Assembly: GCA_016803235.1 (NCBI GenBank)
Contig: JADCLI010000001.1
Location: forward strand, 124,001-188,000
Length of the DNA: 64,000 nt
Direction: 5' to 3'
From: Pimelobacter simplex
GTDB lineage: Bacteria > Actinomycetota > Actinomycetes > Propionibacteriales > Nocardioidaceae
Positions 16,482 to 24,437 of this stretch are shown here, piece by piece. Under the pieces are notes generated by a model. The model searched no databases. It saw only the letters and a list, made by a program, of their open reading frames with translations, and was not told where the DNA came from. How positions within the stretch are numbered: the first letter of the stretch is position 1; each line of letters opens with the position of its first letter. The translations under genes and the position numbers were made by a program.

Positions 16482-16503
16482 TCTCGACCTGAGCCCGTGC
16501 AGC

Positions 16504-16534
16504 GGGGCGTCGGACCCTCGGGGGCCGGCGCCCC
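16504..16534 (+). terminator. Terminator-like hairpin after RTX copy 1
   Basis: GGGGCGTCGGACC pairs with GGGCCGGCGCCCC over 12 of 13 positions (one wobble, one mismatch), 22 nt after the stop. The same sequence design follows copy 2, suggesting the hairpin was duplicated with the gene. Confidence 0.65.
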
Positions 16535-16667
16535 GTGTGCATGTCCGGTGCATGCCCGGGGTGGTGCCAGTCGTCGTCGGCCGGCTGGATAGGTTGACCA
16601 GACGCCGGACGCCGGGCGCCTCGTCGTACCGGCTCGGTCGACCATTCGCTACGTCTTGGGAGCACGG

Positions 16668-17756
16668 ATGAAGAAGATGAAGGCGGTCAGCTGCGCGCTC
16701 GCGGCTGCACTCACGCTGGGCACGGCCGCGCCGGCCCTCGCACAGGACTACGTCGGCACGCCGAAGAAGGACAAGATCACCGGCACGCCCGGCGACGACA
16801 AGATCATGGGCCTGGCCGGCAAGGACCGGCTCGCCGGCGGTGACGGCGGTGACCGGATCGAGGGCGGCGAGGGCAACGACAAGATCCGTGGCGGCAACGG
16901 TGACGACTACCCGCTCCTCGGCGGCGCCGGCAACGACAAGATCTTCGGGGAGGCCGGCAACGACGGCATCCTCGGCGGCCTCGGCAACGACAAGATCGAC
17001 ACCGGCGACGGTGCCGACGACGCCGACGGGCAGCAGGGCAACGACAAGCTCCGCGCCGGCAACGGCGACCCGGCCCAGCCCGACCCCAACAAGGGTGGCT
17101 ACCGCGGAGCGACGCTCGCGGGCGGCTCCGGCAACGACAAGCTGACCGGTGGGTCGGGCAACGACTACCTGTACACCGGTCCGGGCGACGACAAGGCCAA
17201 CGCCGGCGGCGGGAACGACGTCACGTTCGGCGACGAGGGCGACGACAAGGTCGCGGGCGGCGACGGCGACGACTCCGTCTACGGCGACGCCGGCGACGAC
17301 AAGGTCAAGGGCGGCACCGGCAACGACTACGTCTCCGGCGGGGACGGTCGCGACAAGGTCCTCGGCGGCGCGGGCAACGACCAGTTCTGGGAGGACGCCG
17401 GCGAGGGCGACGTGCTCAAGGGCGGCGCCGGCAACGACACCTTCGGCGGCCTCTACGGCCTGCTGTCCGGCACGTTCAAGGCCATCGGTGGCGCGGGCGA
17501 CGACGTGATCTTCGCCGGCGACGTCGACCGGGCCGCGGTGATCAAGCCCGGCGCGGGCAACGACAAGGTCTACGTCAAGAACCCCTACAAGGGCATGAAG
17601 ATCAAGTGCGGTGCCGGTCTCGACACCATCTACTTCAACGTGAAGGTGAAGAAGGTCAAGGCCAAGGGCTGCGAGACCGTCGTGTACGGCAAGGACCCCT
17701 ACCACTGGGACGCCGAGGGCACCCAGCCGGTCTGGTGGCGCTCGCTGGTCGGCTGA
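16668..17756 (+). CDS. Secreted RTX-like calcium-binding repeat protein (copy 2)
   Basis: A 362-residue paralogue of the preceding gene. It has the same plan: signal peptide ending APALA (21-25), a run of GGxGNDKxxG-type repeats, and a C-terminal cap almost identical to copy 1 (AGNDKVYVKNPYKGM, then KCGAGLDTIYFN and KGCETVVYGKD). The two cap cysteines are conserved. The start ATG 16668 is preceded by GGGAGC; an upstream in-frame TTG at 16656 is less likely. Repeat number and order differ between copies while signal and cap are held, suggesting tandem duplication followed by change inside the repeats. It lies just upstream of the hsaA promoter, but a terminator separates them. Confidence 0.85.
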   Translation: MKKMKAVSCALAAALTLGTAAPALAQDYVGTPKKDKITGTPGDDKIMGLAGKDRLAGGDGGDRIEGGEGNDKIRGGNGDDYPLLGGAGNDKIFGEAGNDGILGGLGNDKIDTGDGADDADGQQGNDKLRAGNGDPAQPDPNKGGYRGATLAGGSGNDKLTGGSGNDYLYTGPGDDKANAGGGNDVTFGDEGDDKVAGGDGDDSVYGDAGDDKVKGGTGNDYVSGGDGRDKVLGGAGNDQFWEDAGEGDVLKGGAGNDTFGGLYGLLSGTFKAIGGAGDDVIFAGDVDRAAVIKPGAGNDKVYVKNPYKGMKIKCGAGLDTIYFNVKVKKVKAKGCETVVYGKDPYHWDAEGTQPVWWRSLVG

Positions 17757-17776
17757 GGCCGTTCGAGCGCGTCCAC

Positions 17777-17806
17777 GGGGCGTCGGACCTGCGGGTCCGG
17801 CGCCCC
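17777..17806 (+). terminator. Terminator hairpin after RTX copy 2
   Basis: GGGGCGTCGGACC and GGTCCGGCGCCCC pair fully over 13 bp (one T-G wobble) around a 4-nt loop, 20 nt after the stop and followed by GTTCGCGTTGT. It should insulate the RTX gene from the hsa operon. Confidence 0.75.
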
Positions 17807-17841
17807 GTTCGCGTTGTGGGGGACCCCGCTTGTGCCAAAAG

Positions 17842-17855
17842 TAGAACCTGTTCTA
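17842..17855. promoter_or_regulatory. KstR-type operator before hsaA
   Basis: TAGAACCTGTTCTA is a near-perfect palindrome and fits T-N2-AAC-N2-GTT-N2-A exactly. It lies 41 bp upstream of the hsaA ATG, where a repressor would block the hsaADCB promoter. Confidence 0.9.
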
Positions 17856-17896
17856 ATCTGGGTGCAGCACACACTGTCGCAGACACAGGAGCTCCC

Positions 17897-19084
17897 ATGA
17901 ACCAGGACTTCACCCCCGAGGTGACCGCCGTCCTCGACGGCGTGCGTGACCTCCTCCCCACCATCCGCGAGCGGGCCGAGGAGGGTGAGCGCCTCCGGGT
18001 CATCCCGGACGCCTCGATCAAGGAGCTCGAGGAGACCGGCTTCTTCCGGCTGCTCCAGCCGAAGCGGTACGGCGGCATCGAGGCCGACCCGGTCGCCTTC
18101 TACACCGCGGTCCGCGACATCGCCTCGGCCGACGGCGCCACCGGCTGGGTCTCCAGCGTGGTCGGCGTGCACCCCTGGCAGGTCGCCCTGTTCGCCGACG
18201 AGGCTCAGCAGGCCGTGTGGGGTGACGACCAGAGCGTGCGGCTGTCGTCGTCGTACGCCCCGACCGGCAAGGCGGTCATCACCGAGGGCGGCTTCACGCT
18301 CTCCGGCAAGTGGAGCTTCTCGTCCGGGTCCGACCACTGCAGCTGGGTGCTGCTGGGCGGGCTCGTGTTCAACGAGGAGGGCCAGGTCGTCGACTTCCGC
18401 ACCTTCATGGTCCCGCGGGAGAAGTACCAGATCGTCGACGTGTGGAACGTCGTCGGCCTGCGCGGCACCGGGTCCAACGACATCGTGGTCGAGGAGACCT
18501 TCATCCCCGAGGCGTTCACGCTCTCGATGGGGGAGACCGGCCAGTGCAAGGGCCCCGGCCAGGCGGTCAACGGCAGCGACCTCTACAAGCTGCCCTTCCA
18601 CTCGATCTTCACCTCGACCATCGCCACCCCGATCATCGGCATGGCGAAGGGTGCGTACGCCGAGCACGTCGAGATGCAGCAGAAGCGCGTGCGCGCGGCC
18701 TACCTCGGCGAGAAGGCGTCCCTGGACCCGTTCGCCGCGGTCCGCATCGCCCGGGCCTCCTCGGAGATCGACGCCGCCTGGGCGCTGCTGATCAACAACA
18801 TCCGCGAGGAGCAGGCCCACGTCGCCAAGGGTGAGCAGATCCCGCTCGAGCTCCGGTTGCGGGTGCGTCGTGACCAGGTGCTCGGCACCGCCCGCTCCAT
18901 CGAGGCGATCGACACCCTCTTCGAGGCCTCCGGCGGCCGGGCGCTCGCCGAGGGCACCTACCTGCAGCGCGCCTGGCGCGACGCCCACGCGGGCCGGGTC
19001 CACGCGGCCAACGACCCCGAGCGGGCGCTGCAGATGTACGGCGGCCAGCAGTTCGGCCACAAGGTCGACCCGGGGATGTACTGA
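17897..19084 (+). CDS. hsaA: 3-HSA hydroxylase, oxygenase component
   Basis: Flavin-dependent monooxygenase that hydroxylates 3-HSA, the phenolic seco-steroid, to the catechol 3,4-DHSA, using reduced flavin from HsaB. The 395-residue protein has the acyl-CoA-dehydrogenase-like fold of this two-component group; visible family segments are ETGFFRLLQPKRYGGIEAD, ADGATGWVSSVVGVHPWQ and the C-terminal ALQMYGGQQFGHKVDPGMY. The ATG at 17897 has AGGAG seven bases upstream. It heads the operon hsaA-hsaD-hsaC-hsaB, the same order as in mycobacteria and rhodococci, with TGATG overlap to hsaD, and has a KstR box in its promoter. kshB, often upstream, is absent here. Confidence 0.93.
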   Translation: MNQDFTPEVTAVLDGVRDLLPTIRERAEEGERLRVIPDASIKELEETGFFRLLQPKRYGGIEADPVAFYTAVRDIASADGATGWVSSVVGVHPWQVALFADEAQQAVWGDDQSVRLSSSYAPTGKAVITEGGFTLSGKWSFSSGSDHCSWVLLGGLVFNEEGQVVDFRTFMVPREKYQIVDVWNVVGLRGTGSNDIVVEETFIPEAFTLSMGETGQCKGPGQAVNGSDLYKLPFHSIFTSTIATPIIGMAKGAYAEHVEMQQKRVRAAYLGEKASLDPFAAVRIARASSEIDAAWALLINNIREEQAHVAKGEQIPLELRLRVRRDQVLGTARSIEAIDTLFEASGGRALAEGTYLQRAWRDAHAGRVHAANDPERALQMYGGQQFGHKVDPGMY

Positions 19085-19980
19085 TGGCCATCGCTTCGCA
19101 CTGTGGTCAGGAGGAGACCCGTCGGTCCGCGAAGGCCGGTGACATCACCCTGAACTACTACGAGGCCGGCCCCGAGGGCGGCTCCTCGGTCGGCGGCGGC
19201 CTGCCGTTCGTGCTCCTGCACGGCGGCGGGCCCGGCGCGTCGGCATGGAGCAACTTCGGCTCGGCGCTGCCGCGCTTCGCGGCGAGCTTCCGGACCCTGC
19301 TGGTCGACCAGCCCGGCTTCGGCGCCTCGGACAAGCCGGAGGTGAGGGCGAACTACTTCCGCCACTCCGCGTCGTACCTCGTCAAGCTGCTCGACGAGCT
19401 GCAGATCGAGCGGGTGCACCTGCTCGGCAACTCGCTGGGCGGCGGTACGGCCATGCGGTTCGCGCTGGAGTACCCCGACCGCGTCGGCCGGCTGGTCCTG
19501 ATGGGCCCGGGCGGCCTGTCGGTGAACCTGTTCCACGCGGACCCCACCGAGGGCGTCCAGCGGCTGATGGACTTCAGCATGAACCCCAGCCGCGAGGCGC
19601 TGCGCGCGTTCATCTCCACGATGGTCGTCGACCAGGCCCTGGTCACCGACGAGCTGGTCGAGGAGCGCTTCGCCGACGCCACGGCGCCCGGTTCGCTGGA
19701 GGCGATGCGGTCGATGGGCGCCTCGTTCTGGAACCCCGAGTGGGCCGAGGACGGCATGCTCTGGCGCGAGGCGCACCGGCTGCGCAAGCACACCCTGCTG
19801 ACCTGGGGCCGCGAGGACCGGGTGAACCCGCTCGACGGAGCGCTGGTCGCCCTCAAGCAGATCCCCAAGGCGCAGCTCCATGTCTTCCCCAACTGCGGTC
19901 ACTGGGCACAGATCGAGGCGGCTGAGGAGTTCGCCGAGATCTGCACCGCCTTCCTGGCCCGCCACAAGGAGCGTTCATGA
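19084..19980 (+). CDS. hsaD: 4,9-DSHA hydrolase (meta-cleavage product C-C hydrolase)
   Basis: Alpha/beta hydrolase that splits the ring-A cleavage product 4,9-DSHA into HIP (rings C/D) and 2-hydroxyhexadienoate. The 298-residue protein shows the oxyanion segment LLHGGGPGASAWSNF near residue 45, the nucleophile Ser117 in GNSLGGG, the acid in WGREDRVNPL and the base in NCGHWAQIE. This is the standard set for MCP hydrolases. It starts one base inside the hsaA stop (TGATG) and ends in an ATGA overlap with hsaC, so translation along the operon is coupled. Confidence 0.95.
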   Translation: MAIASHCGQEETRRSAKAGDITLNYYEAGPEGGSSVGGGLPFVLLHGGGPGASAWSNFGSALPRFAASFRTLLVDQPGFGASDKPEVRANYFRHSASYLVKLLDELQIERVHLLGNSLGGGTAMRFALEYPDRVGRLVLMGPGGLSVNLFHADPTEGVQRLMDFSMNPSREALRAFISTMVVDQALVTDELVEERFADATAPGSLEAMRSMGASFWNPEWAEDGMLWREAHRLRKHTLLTWGREDRVNPLDGALVALKQIPKAQLHVFPNCGHWAQIEAAEEFAEICTAFLARHKERS

Positions 19981-20873
19981 CGATCGACATCAAGTCCATG
20001 GGCTACATCCGGGTCGCGAGCACCGACCTGGACGCCTGGGCGACCTTCGCCGGCAAGGTGCTCGGCCTCGCCGAGGGCCGCGGACCCAACCCCGACCACC
20101 AGTACTGGCGCATCGACGCGGTCTCCGCCCGCGTCGTGGTGTTCCCCTCCGACGTCGACCAGCTCGACTGCACCGGCTGGGAGCTCGCCGACCACCAGGC
20201 TCTGCAGTCGGCGCGCGAGCACCTGCAGAAGGCCGGCGTGGAGTTCGAGGAGGGCACCCGGGACGAGCTCGACGAGCGCCGGGTGCAGGAGCTGATCCGG
20301 TTCCGTGACCCGTGGGACAACGTCTTCGAGCTCTTCCACGGCATCACCTACGAGGCGCGACCCGTCGTGACGCCGTACGCCGCCACCTTCGTCACCGGTG
20401 ACCAGGGCATGGGCCACATCGTGGTGCCGGTGCTCGACGACGTCGAGGCGCTGCGCTTCTACACCGAGGTGCTCGGCTTCCGGCTGCGCGACTCGATGAG
20501 CATGCCGGGCGAGTTCGTCGGCAAGGAGCCGGGCAGCAAGGTCTGGCTGCGCTTCCTGGGCGTCAACCCCCGCCACCACTCCCTCGCCTTCCTGCCGATG
20601 CCCAACCCGAGCAAGTGCGTGCACGTGATGCTCGAGGTCGACAAGCTCGACGACGTCGGCCGCGCGCTCGAGCGGGTCCGCAAGCACGGCGCGCCGCTCT
20701 CGGCGACGCTCGGCCGGCACATGAACGACGAGATGATCTCCTTCTACGTGAAGTCGCCCGGCGGCTTCGACGTGGAGTTCGGCACCGAGGGCATGACCGT
20801 CGACGACGCCCGCTGGGTGGCGCGCGAGTCGACCGCCGTCTCGTACTGGGGCCACGTCTTCGGCGGTCAGTGA
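19977..20873 (+). CDS. hsaC: 3,4-DHSA extradiol dioxygenase
   Basis: Type I extradiol dioxygenase that opens catechol ring A of 3,4-DHSA. The 298-residue protein consists of two glyoxalase-like halves; the C-terminal half binds iron through His147 (GMGHIVVP), His216 (KCVHVML) and Glu267 (DVEFGTEG). HHSLAF near residue 200 and the YxxxG region at the end match the BphC/HsaC group. It is translationally coupled to hsaD (ATGA) and to hsaB (GTGA). Confidence 0.95.
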   Translation: MTIDIKSMGYIRVASTDLDAWATFAGKVLGLAEGRGPNPDHQYWRIDAVSARVVVFPSDVDQLDCTGWELADHQALQSAREHLQKAGVEFEEGTRDELDERRVQELIRFRDPWDNVFELFHGITYEARPVVTPYAATFVTGDQGMGHIVVPVLDDVEALRFYTEVLGFRLRDSMSMPGEFVGKEPGSKVWLRFLGVNPRHHSLAFLPMPNPSKCVHVMLEVDKLDDVGRALERVRKHGAPLSATLGRHMNDEMISFYVKSPGGFDVEFGTEGMTVDDARWVARESTAVSYWGHVFGGQ

Positions 20874-21544
20874 GGGCCGAGGTGGAGACGACCACTAGCG
20901 TGAGTGACGTGAGCGAGATCCCTGAGGGCATCAGCCCCGACGCACGGGAGACCTGGCCGCACCCCGAGCTGATCCAGTCCTGGCTCGGGGACGCGGAGGT
21001 CGACTTCGAGCTGCGTCCCGGTGAGGAGGTCGCGGTCCACGACGACCCGGAGGCCCAGGCCGCCGCCCGTCGGTTCCGCGACACCCTCGGCTGCTTCGCG
21101 TCGGGGATCACCGTGATCACGACGATGAGCGGCGACGAGCCGGTCGGGATGACCTGCCAGTCGTTCGCCAGCGTCTCGCTCGACCCGCCGCTGATCACCT
21201 TCATCCCGGCGCGCAGCTCGCGCGCCTGGCCGGCCATCCAGCGCTCCGGCCGGTTCTGCGTCAACGTCCTCGCCGCCGACCAGGAGCAGGTCTCGGGCCA
21301 GATGGCGACGAAGGGCATCGACAAGTTCGCCGGGATCTCCTGGCGGCCGGCCGAGGCGACCGGCTCCCCGGTCATCGACGGCACCCTGGCCCACCTCGAC
21401 TGCACGATCCACGCGGTCTACGAGGGCGGCGACCACTTCATCGTGGTCGGGAGGGTCGAGCACCTCGAGGCACACCCCGAGGACGCCGCGGTCGCCGAGC
21501 CGCTGCTCTACTTCAAGGGCCGGTACCGCACCACGGACTCGTGA
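20870..21544 (+). CDS. hsaB: Flavin reductase component of 3-HSA hydroxylase
   Basis: NADH:flavin oxidoreductase supplying reduced flavin to HsaA. The flavin-reductase domain begins near residue 65 with RRFRDTLGCFASGITVITT and includes GMTCQSFASVSLDPPLITF and the RSGRFCVNVLA segment. From the GTG at 20870, overlapping the hsaC stop as GTGA, the protein has 224 residues, about 35 longer than usual; internal GTG codons at 20900 and 20909 would give a shorter form. The acidic extension (EGISPDARETWPHPELIQSW) is unlike the core and could be a real extra segment. It is the last gene of the hsaADCB operon. Confidence 0.9.
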   Translation: MRAEVETTTSVSDVSEIPEGISPDARETWPHPELIQSWLGDAEVDFELRPGEEVAVHDDPEAQAAARRFRDTLGCFASGITVITTMSGDEPVGMTCQSFASVSLDPPLITFIPARSSRAWPAIQRSGRFCVNVLAADQEQVSGQMATKGIDKFAGISWRPAEATGSPVIDGTLAHLDCTIHAVYEGGDHFIVVGRVEHLEAHPEDAAVAEPLLYFKGRYRTTDS

Positions 21545-21605
21545 CCCGGCACCCGTCCGGGCGTTGATCCCCTGATCGAGGACGACGAACCGGTCTGGGG
21601 GATCG

Positions 21606-22979
21606 ATGAGGATGCGCAGGTCGCTCGCACCGGTGGCCGTCGCCGCCACCCTCCTCGCCACCCTCCTCGCCACCCTCCTCGCCACCCTCCTCGCCGGGCC
21701 GTTCGTGCCGGCTCCGGGCGCCGCGGCCGCTGACCCGCGCCCGACACCGGTCGTCCAACCGGTGGCCTCGGCGGGGGTGCGGGACTTCTGGACGCCGCGG
21801 CGGATGCGCGAGGCCGTCCCGCTCGACCTCGACCCCGCCGGGGAGCAGGTCCTCGCCGGCGCGACGCCGGGGGCGCGACGGGTCCCCGCGCAGGCGCCCT
21901 CCGGCCTGCGCAGCACCGGCAAGCTGTTCTTCAGCGACGCCGGCGGCACCGCGGTCTGCTCCGCGTCGTCGATCAACACCCCGGGACGCAACCTGATCAT
22001 CACCGCGGGCCACTGCGTCCACGGGCTCCGGATCGGGTGCCAGATCCTGTGCGGGTCACGGCACTACTACGGCAACTTCCTGTTCGTGCCCGGCTACGAC
22101 CACCAGGTCGCGCCCTACGGCACCTGGGTCGGGGTCCAGGTGGTCGCCCAGCCGCAGTGGGTGGCGCGCGAGGACGAGTCCCACGACCAGGCCCTGATCG
22201 CGGTCGCACCCGTCGGCGGCCAGAACCTGGTGGACGTGGTGGGTGGCAACGGGCTGGCCTGGAACTACCCGGCCCGCGAGGACGGGGTCCGGATCGTGGG
22301 CTGGCCGGCCCAGGCGCCGTACGACGGCCAGAGCAGGCAGGAGTGCCACGGCCCGACCATCGCGAGCACGGTGTCGGACATCGCCTCGGACGCGGAGATG
22401 TCGTGCCCGATGACGGGCGGTGCCAGCGGCGGTCCCTGGTTCGTCCGGATGGCCAGTGCGGACACCGGCTTCATCTTCGCGGTCACCTCCCGGCGTACGA
22501 CCTCGGGGCCGGCGGTGCTGCTGGCCACGCCGCTGGACTCCAGCATCGAGGCGCTGCTCGGCGCCGCCCAGGTCGCGGCGCGACCGGTGACCGGACGGGT
22601 CGACGCCCGGCTCGACGCCCGGCCCGACGCCCGCCCCGCACGCAGGCCGCGGCTCCGACTGGTCGCCACCGCGACGTCGGTCGGCTACGGCGAGCCCTAC
22701 CGGCTGGTCGCCGAGACCCGGCGGGTGCGGCGCATCGTGCTGCAGGTCCGTGCCGTGCCGGGTGCCCGGTGGCAGCGCATCGCACGGGCGCGGGTGCACG
22801 GCGGCGTCACGGTGTTCGACCAGGCGCTGCCGCCAGGGACGCGGTGGTACCGCGTCAAGGCGCGGGGCTCGAAGCGGCACAGCAGGCCCGTCGCCGTGAC
22901 CGTCGGCCCGTGTCCGCTGCCGCTGGACCGCAGCCCGGGTGTGGTGAGCAACACCCGCTGCACCAGCCCCGTCGGCTGA
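21606..22979 (+). CDS. Secreted trypsin-like (V8/Glu-endopeptidase-type) serine protease
   Basis: A 457-residue exported serine protease. An N-terminal signal (residues 1-42, AAAA cleavage region) contains four repeats of LLAT; a propeptide-like part follows to about residue 100. The catalytic triad is His136 (TAGHCV), Asp194 (ESHDQALIAV) and Ser275 (GGASGGPW). Cysteines near the His (Cys118 and Cys137) suggest the usual disulfide. After an Arg/Ala-rich linker (about 325-350, repeated DARxDAR) comes a C-terminal domain of about 100 residues with beta-strands. No target is evident. It is separate from the hsa operon (61 nt downstream) and has its own start region. Confidence 0.87.
   Translation: MRMRRSLAPVAVAATLLATLLATLLATLLAGPFVPAPGAAAADPRPTPVVQPVASAGVRDFWTPRRMREAVPLDLDPAGEQVLAGATPGARRVPAQAPSGLRSTGKLFFSDAGGTAVCSASSINTPGRNLIITAGHCVHGLRIGCQILCGSRHYYGNFLFVPGYDHQVAPYGTWVGVQVVAQPQWVAREDESHDQALIAVAPVGGQNLVDVVGGNGLAWNYPAREDGVRIVGWPAQAPYDGQSRQECHGPTIASTVSDIASDAEMSCPMTGGASGGPWFVRMASADTGFIFAVTSRRTTSGPAVLLATPLDSSIEALLGAAQVAARPVTGRVDARLDARPDARPARRPRLRLVATATSVGYGEPYRLVAETRRVRRIVLQVRAVPGARWQRIARARVHGGVTVFDQALPPGTRWYRVKARGSKRHSRPVAVTVGPCPLPLDRSPGVVSNTRCTSPVG
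21645..21692 (+). repeat. Four exact 12-bp repeats in the protease signal peptide
   Basis: GCCACCCTCCTC occurs four times without change (21645, 21657, 21669, 21681) and encodes Ala-Thr-Leu-Leu in the hydrophobic core of the signal peptide. Gain or loss of a unit keeps the frame and changes core length by four residues. Confidence 0.9.
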
Positions 22980-23014
22980 CCGGACGGCCGCCCGTCGGGC
23001 ACCATCGAGGAACC

Positions 23015-23515
23015 ATGCACAGCCTGGACCCCACCGAGGACTTCGCGATCCGCCTGGTGCGGCGCTTCCTCCTGCTCTGCGAGCACCCGCGCACCCGGCA
23101 GCGGATGCTGCGGCTGGTGCGGCAGTCGACACGGGTGGGCCCGGACGCGCCGAAGCTGTACGGCTGGATCAACCGGGCGGTGCTGCACCCGCGGTTCCAG
23201 CCGGTCGTGGAGCGGCGGGCGATGTCGGCGATGAAGGCCGAGCTGGTCGCCTCACAGCTGATCGGGCTCGCGATGACCCGCTACGTGCTGCGGATCGAGC
23301 CGCTGGCCTCCGCGCCGGTCGACGAGGTGGTCGCGATGGTGGCGCCGGCGATCAACGCCGCGCTGCAGGGGCCGGACACATTCACGGGCGTGGTGGGCGG
23401 CGACGCACCGGAGCCGGTGGTCGCCGCCCGGCGCCCGAGGCTGCTCAGAGCTCCACGGCTGCCCGGTGCCGGTGCGGTGCGCCGTACAGCTGCCCGAGTG
23501 CGTGTGCGCGCTTGA
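23015..23515 (+). CDS. TetR-like C-terminal ligand domain without DNA-binding part
   Basis: A 166-residue protein that matches the C-terminal domain of actinobacterial TetR regulators: FAIRLVRRFLLLCEHPRTR, a helix pair, then ELVASQLIGLAMTRYVLRIE and PLASAPVDEVVAMVAP. A full regulator would carry a ~60-residue helix-turn-helix before this, but the ATG at 23015 (with AGGA upstream) begins inside the ligand domain, and upstream bases are the protease gene end. The tail beyond about residue 145 reads through 71 nt antisense to the acyl-CoA dehydrogenase and looks unnatural, suggesting the original stop was lost. It is most likely a truncated remnant; a DNA-free partner protein is the other option. 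Confidence 0.65.
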   Translation: MHSLDPTEDFAIRLVRRFLLLCEHPRTRQRMLRLVRQSTRVGPDAPKLYGWINRAVLHPRFQPVVERRAMSAMKAELVASQLIGLAMTRYVLRIEPLASAPVDEVVAMVAPAINAALQGPDTFTGVVGGDAPEPVVAARRPRLLRAPRLPGAGAVRRTAARVRVRA

Positions 23516-24437
23516 ACACCAGGTGGGCGTCGTGCTCCCAGGTGATCGCGATGCCGCCGTGGAGCTGGACGCACTCGCTGGCGGCGAGGGCGGCCGTCTC
23601 GACGGCGTACGACGCCGCGGAGTGGGTCAGGAACGCCGCCTCGGCCGGGTCGGTCTCCGCGTCGGCGAGGGCGTACGACGCCGCCCAGCTCGCCGAGCGG
23701 GACATCTCGACCCGCGCCAGCAGGTCGGCCATCCGGTGCTTGAGCGCCTGGAACGAGCCGATCGGTCGGCCGAACTGCACGCGCTCCTTGAGGTAGTCGA
23801 CCGTCATCTGCAGGGCCCGGTCGGACAGGCCGACGGCGAGGGCGGCCACGGCCGCGGCACCCACGAGCTCGGCGCGGGCACGCGCCGCGTCGCCGTCGCC
23901 GATGACCGTGACCTCGGCGCCGGACAGGTCGAGGTGGGCGAGCCGGACGCTCTGGTCCATCGACTCGGCCCAGGTCGCGCTCGCGCCGGTCACCTCGACC
24001 AGGTCGTCGCCGCGGACGGCGAGGACCACCGCGGCACGGTCACCGTCGAGCACCGGGCCGTCGTCGAGCGCGATCGTGGCGATCTCGCCCGCGGCGATGC
24101 CCGGGAGCAGGCGCTTCCTCGCGTCCTCGGTGCCGCCGGCGAGCAGTGCCTCGGTGGCCACCGTCGTGGCGAGCAGCGGGTTCGGAGCGATCGTGCGGCC
24201 GAGCTCCTCCAGCACCACGGCGGTCTCGAAGAAGGTCACGCCGACGCCGTCGTACTCCTCGGGCACGGCGAGCGCCGCTACGCCGATCTGCTCGCACAGG
24301 GTGGCCCAGAGCGCCTCGTCGTACCCGGTCTGCGAGGTCGACGCCGCGCGGACGGCGGCCGAGTCTGCACGCTTCTCCAGCAGGCCGCGGACGGTCGCCG
24401 CCAGCTCGGCCTGCTCCTCGCTGAGCTCGAACTGCAT
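23445..24437 (-). CDS. fadE33: Acyl-CoA dehydrogenase, steroid C/D-ring cluster (FadE33/IpdE2-like)
   Basis: A 330-residue acyl-CoA dehydrogenase of the short type found in heterotetrameric steroid ACADs. N-terminal helices (MQFELSEEQAELAATVRGLL) are followed by a reduced middle domain and the C-terminal helical domain with GRPIGSFQALKHRMADLL and ECVQLHGGIAITWEHD. It is the third gene of a minus-strand operon; ATG 24437 overlaps the stop of the gene before it. The order matches fadE31-fadE32-fadE33 in M. tuberculosis, where FadE33 (IpdE2) pairs with FadE30 (IpdE1) to oxidise 5-OH-HIP-CoA. Which of the two short proteins is FadE32 and which FadE33 is assigned by order only. Confidence 0.75.
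   Translation of the reverse strand: MQFELSEEQAELAATVRGLLEKRADSAAVRAASTSQTGYDEALWATLCEQIGVAALAVPEEYDGVGVTFFETAVVLEELGRTIAPNPLLATTVATEALLAGGTEDARKRLLPGIAAGEIATIALDDGPVLDGDRAAVVLAVRGDDLVEVTGASATWAESMDQSVRLAHLDLSGAEVTVIGDGDAARARAELVGAAAVAALAVGLSDRALQMTVDYLKERVQFGRPIGSFQALKHRMADLLARVEMSRSASWAASYALADAETDPAEAAFLTHSAASYAVETAALAASECVQLHGGIAITWEHDAHLVFKRAHALGQLYGAPHRHRAAVEL

Noticed and set aside
15339..17705. Minus-strand open frame of 788 codons across both RTX genes
   Set aside because: The repeat structure on the plus strand removes stop codons from the opposite strand. The frame crosses the intergenic terminator and has no plausible protein pattern.
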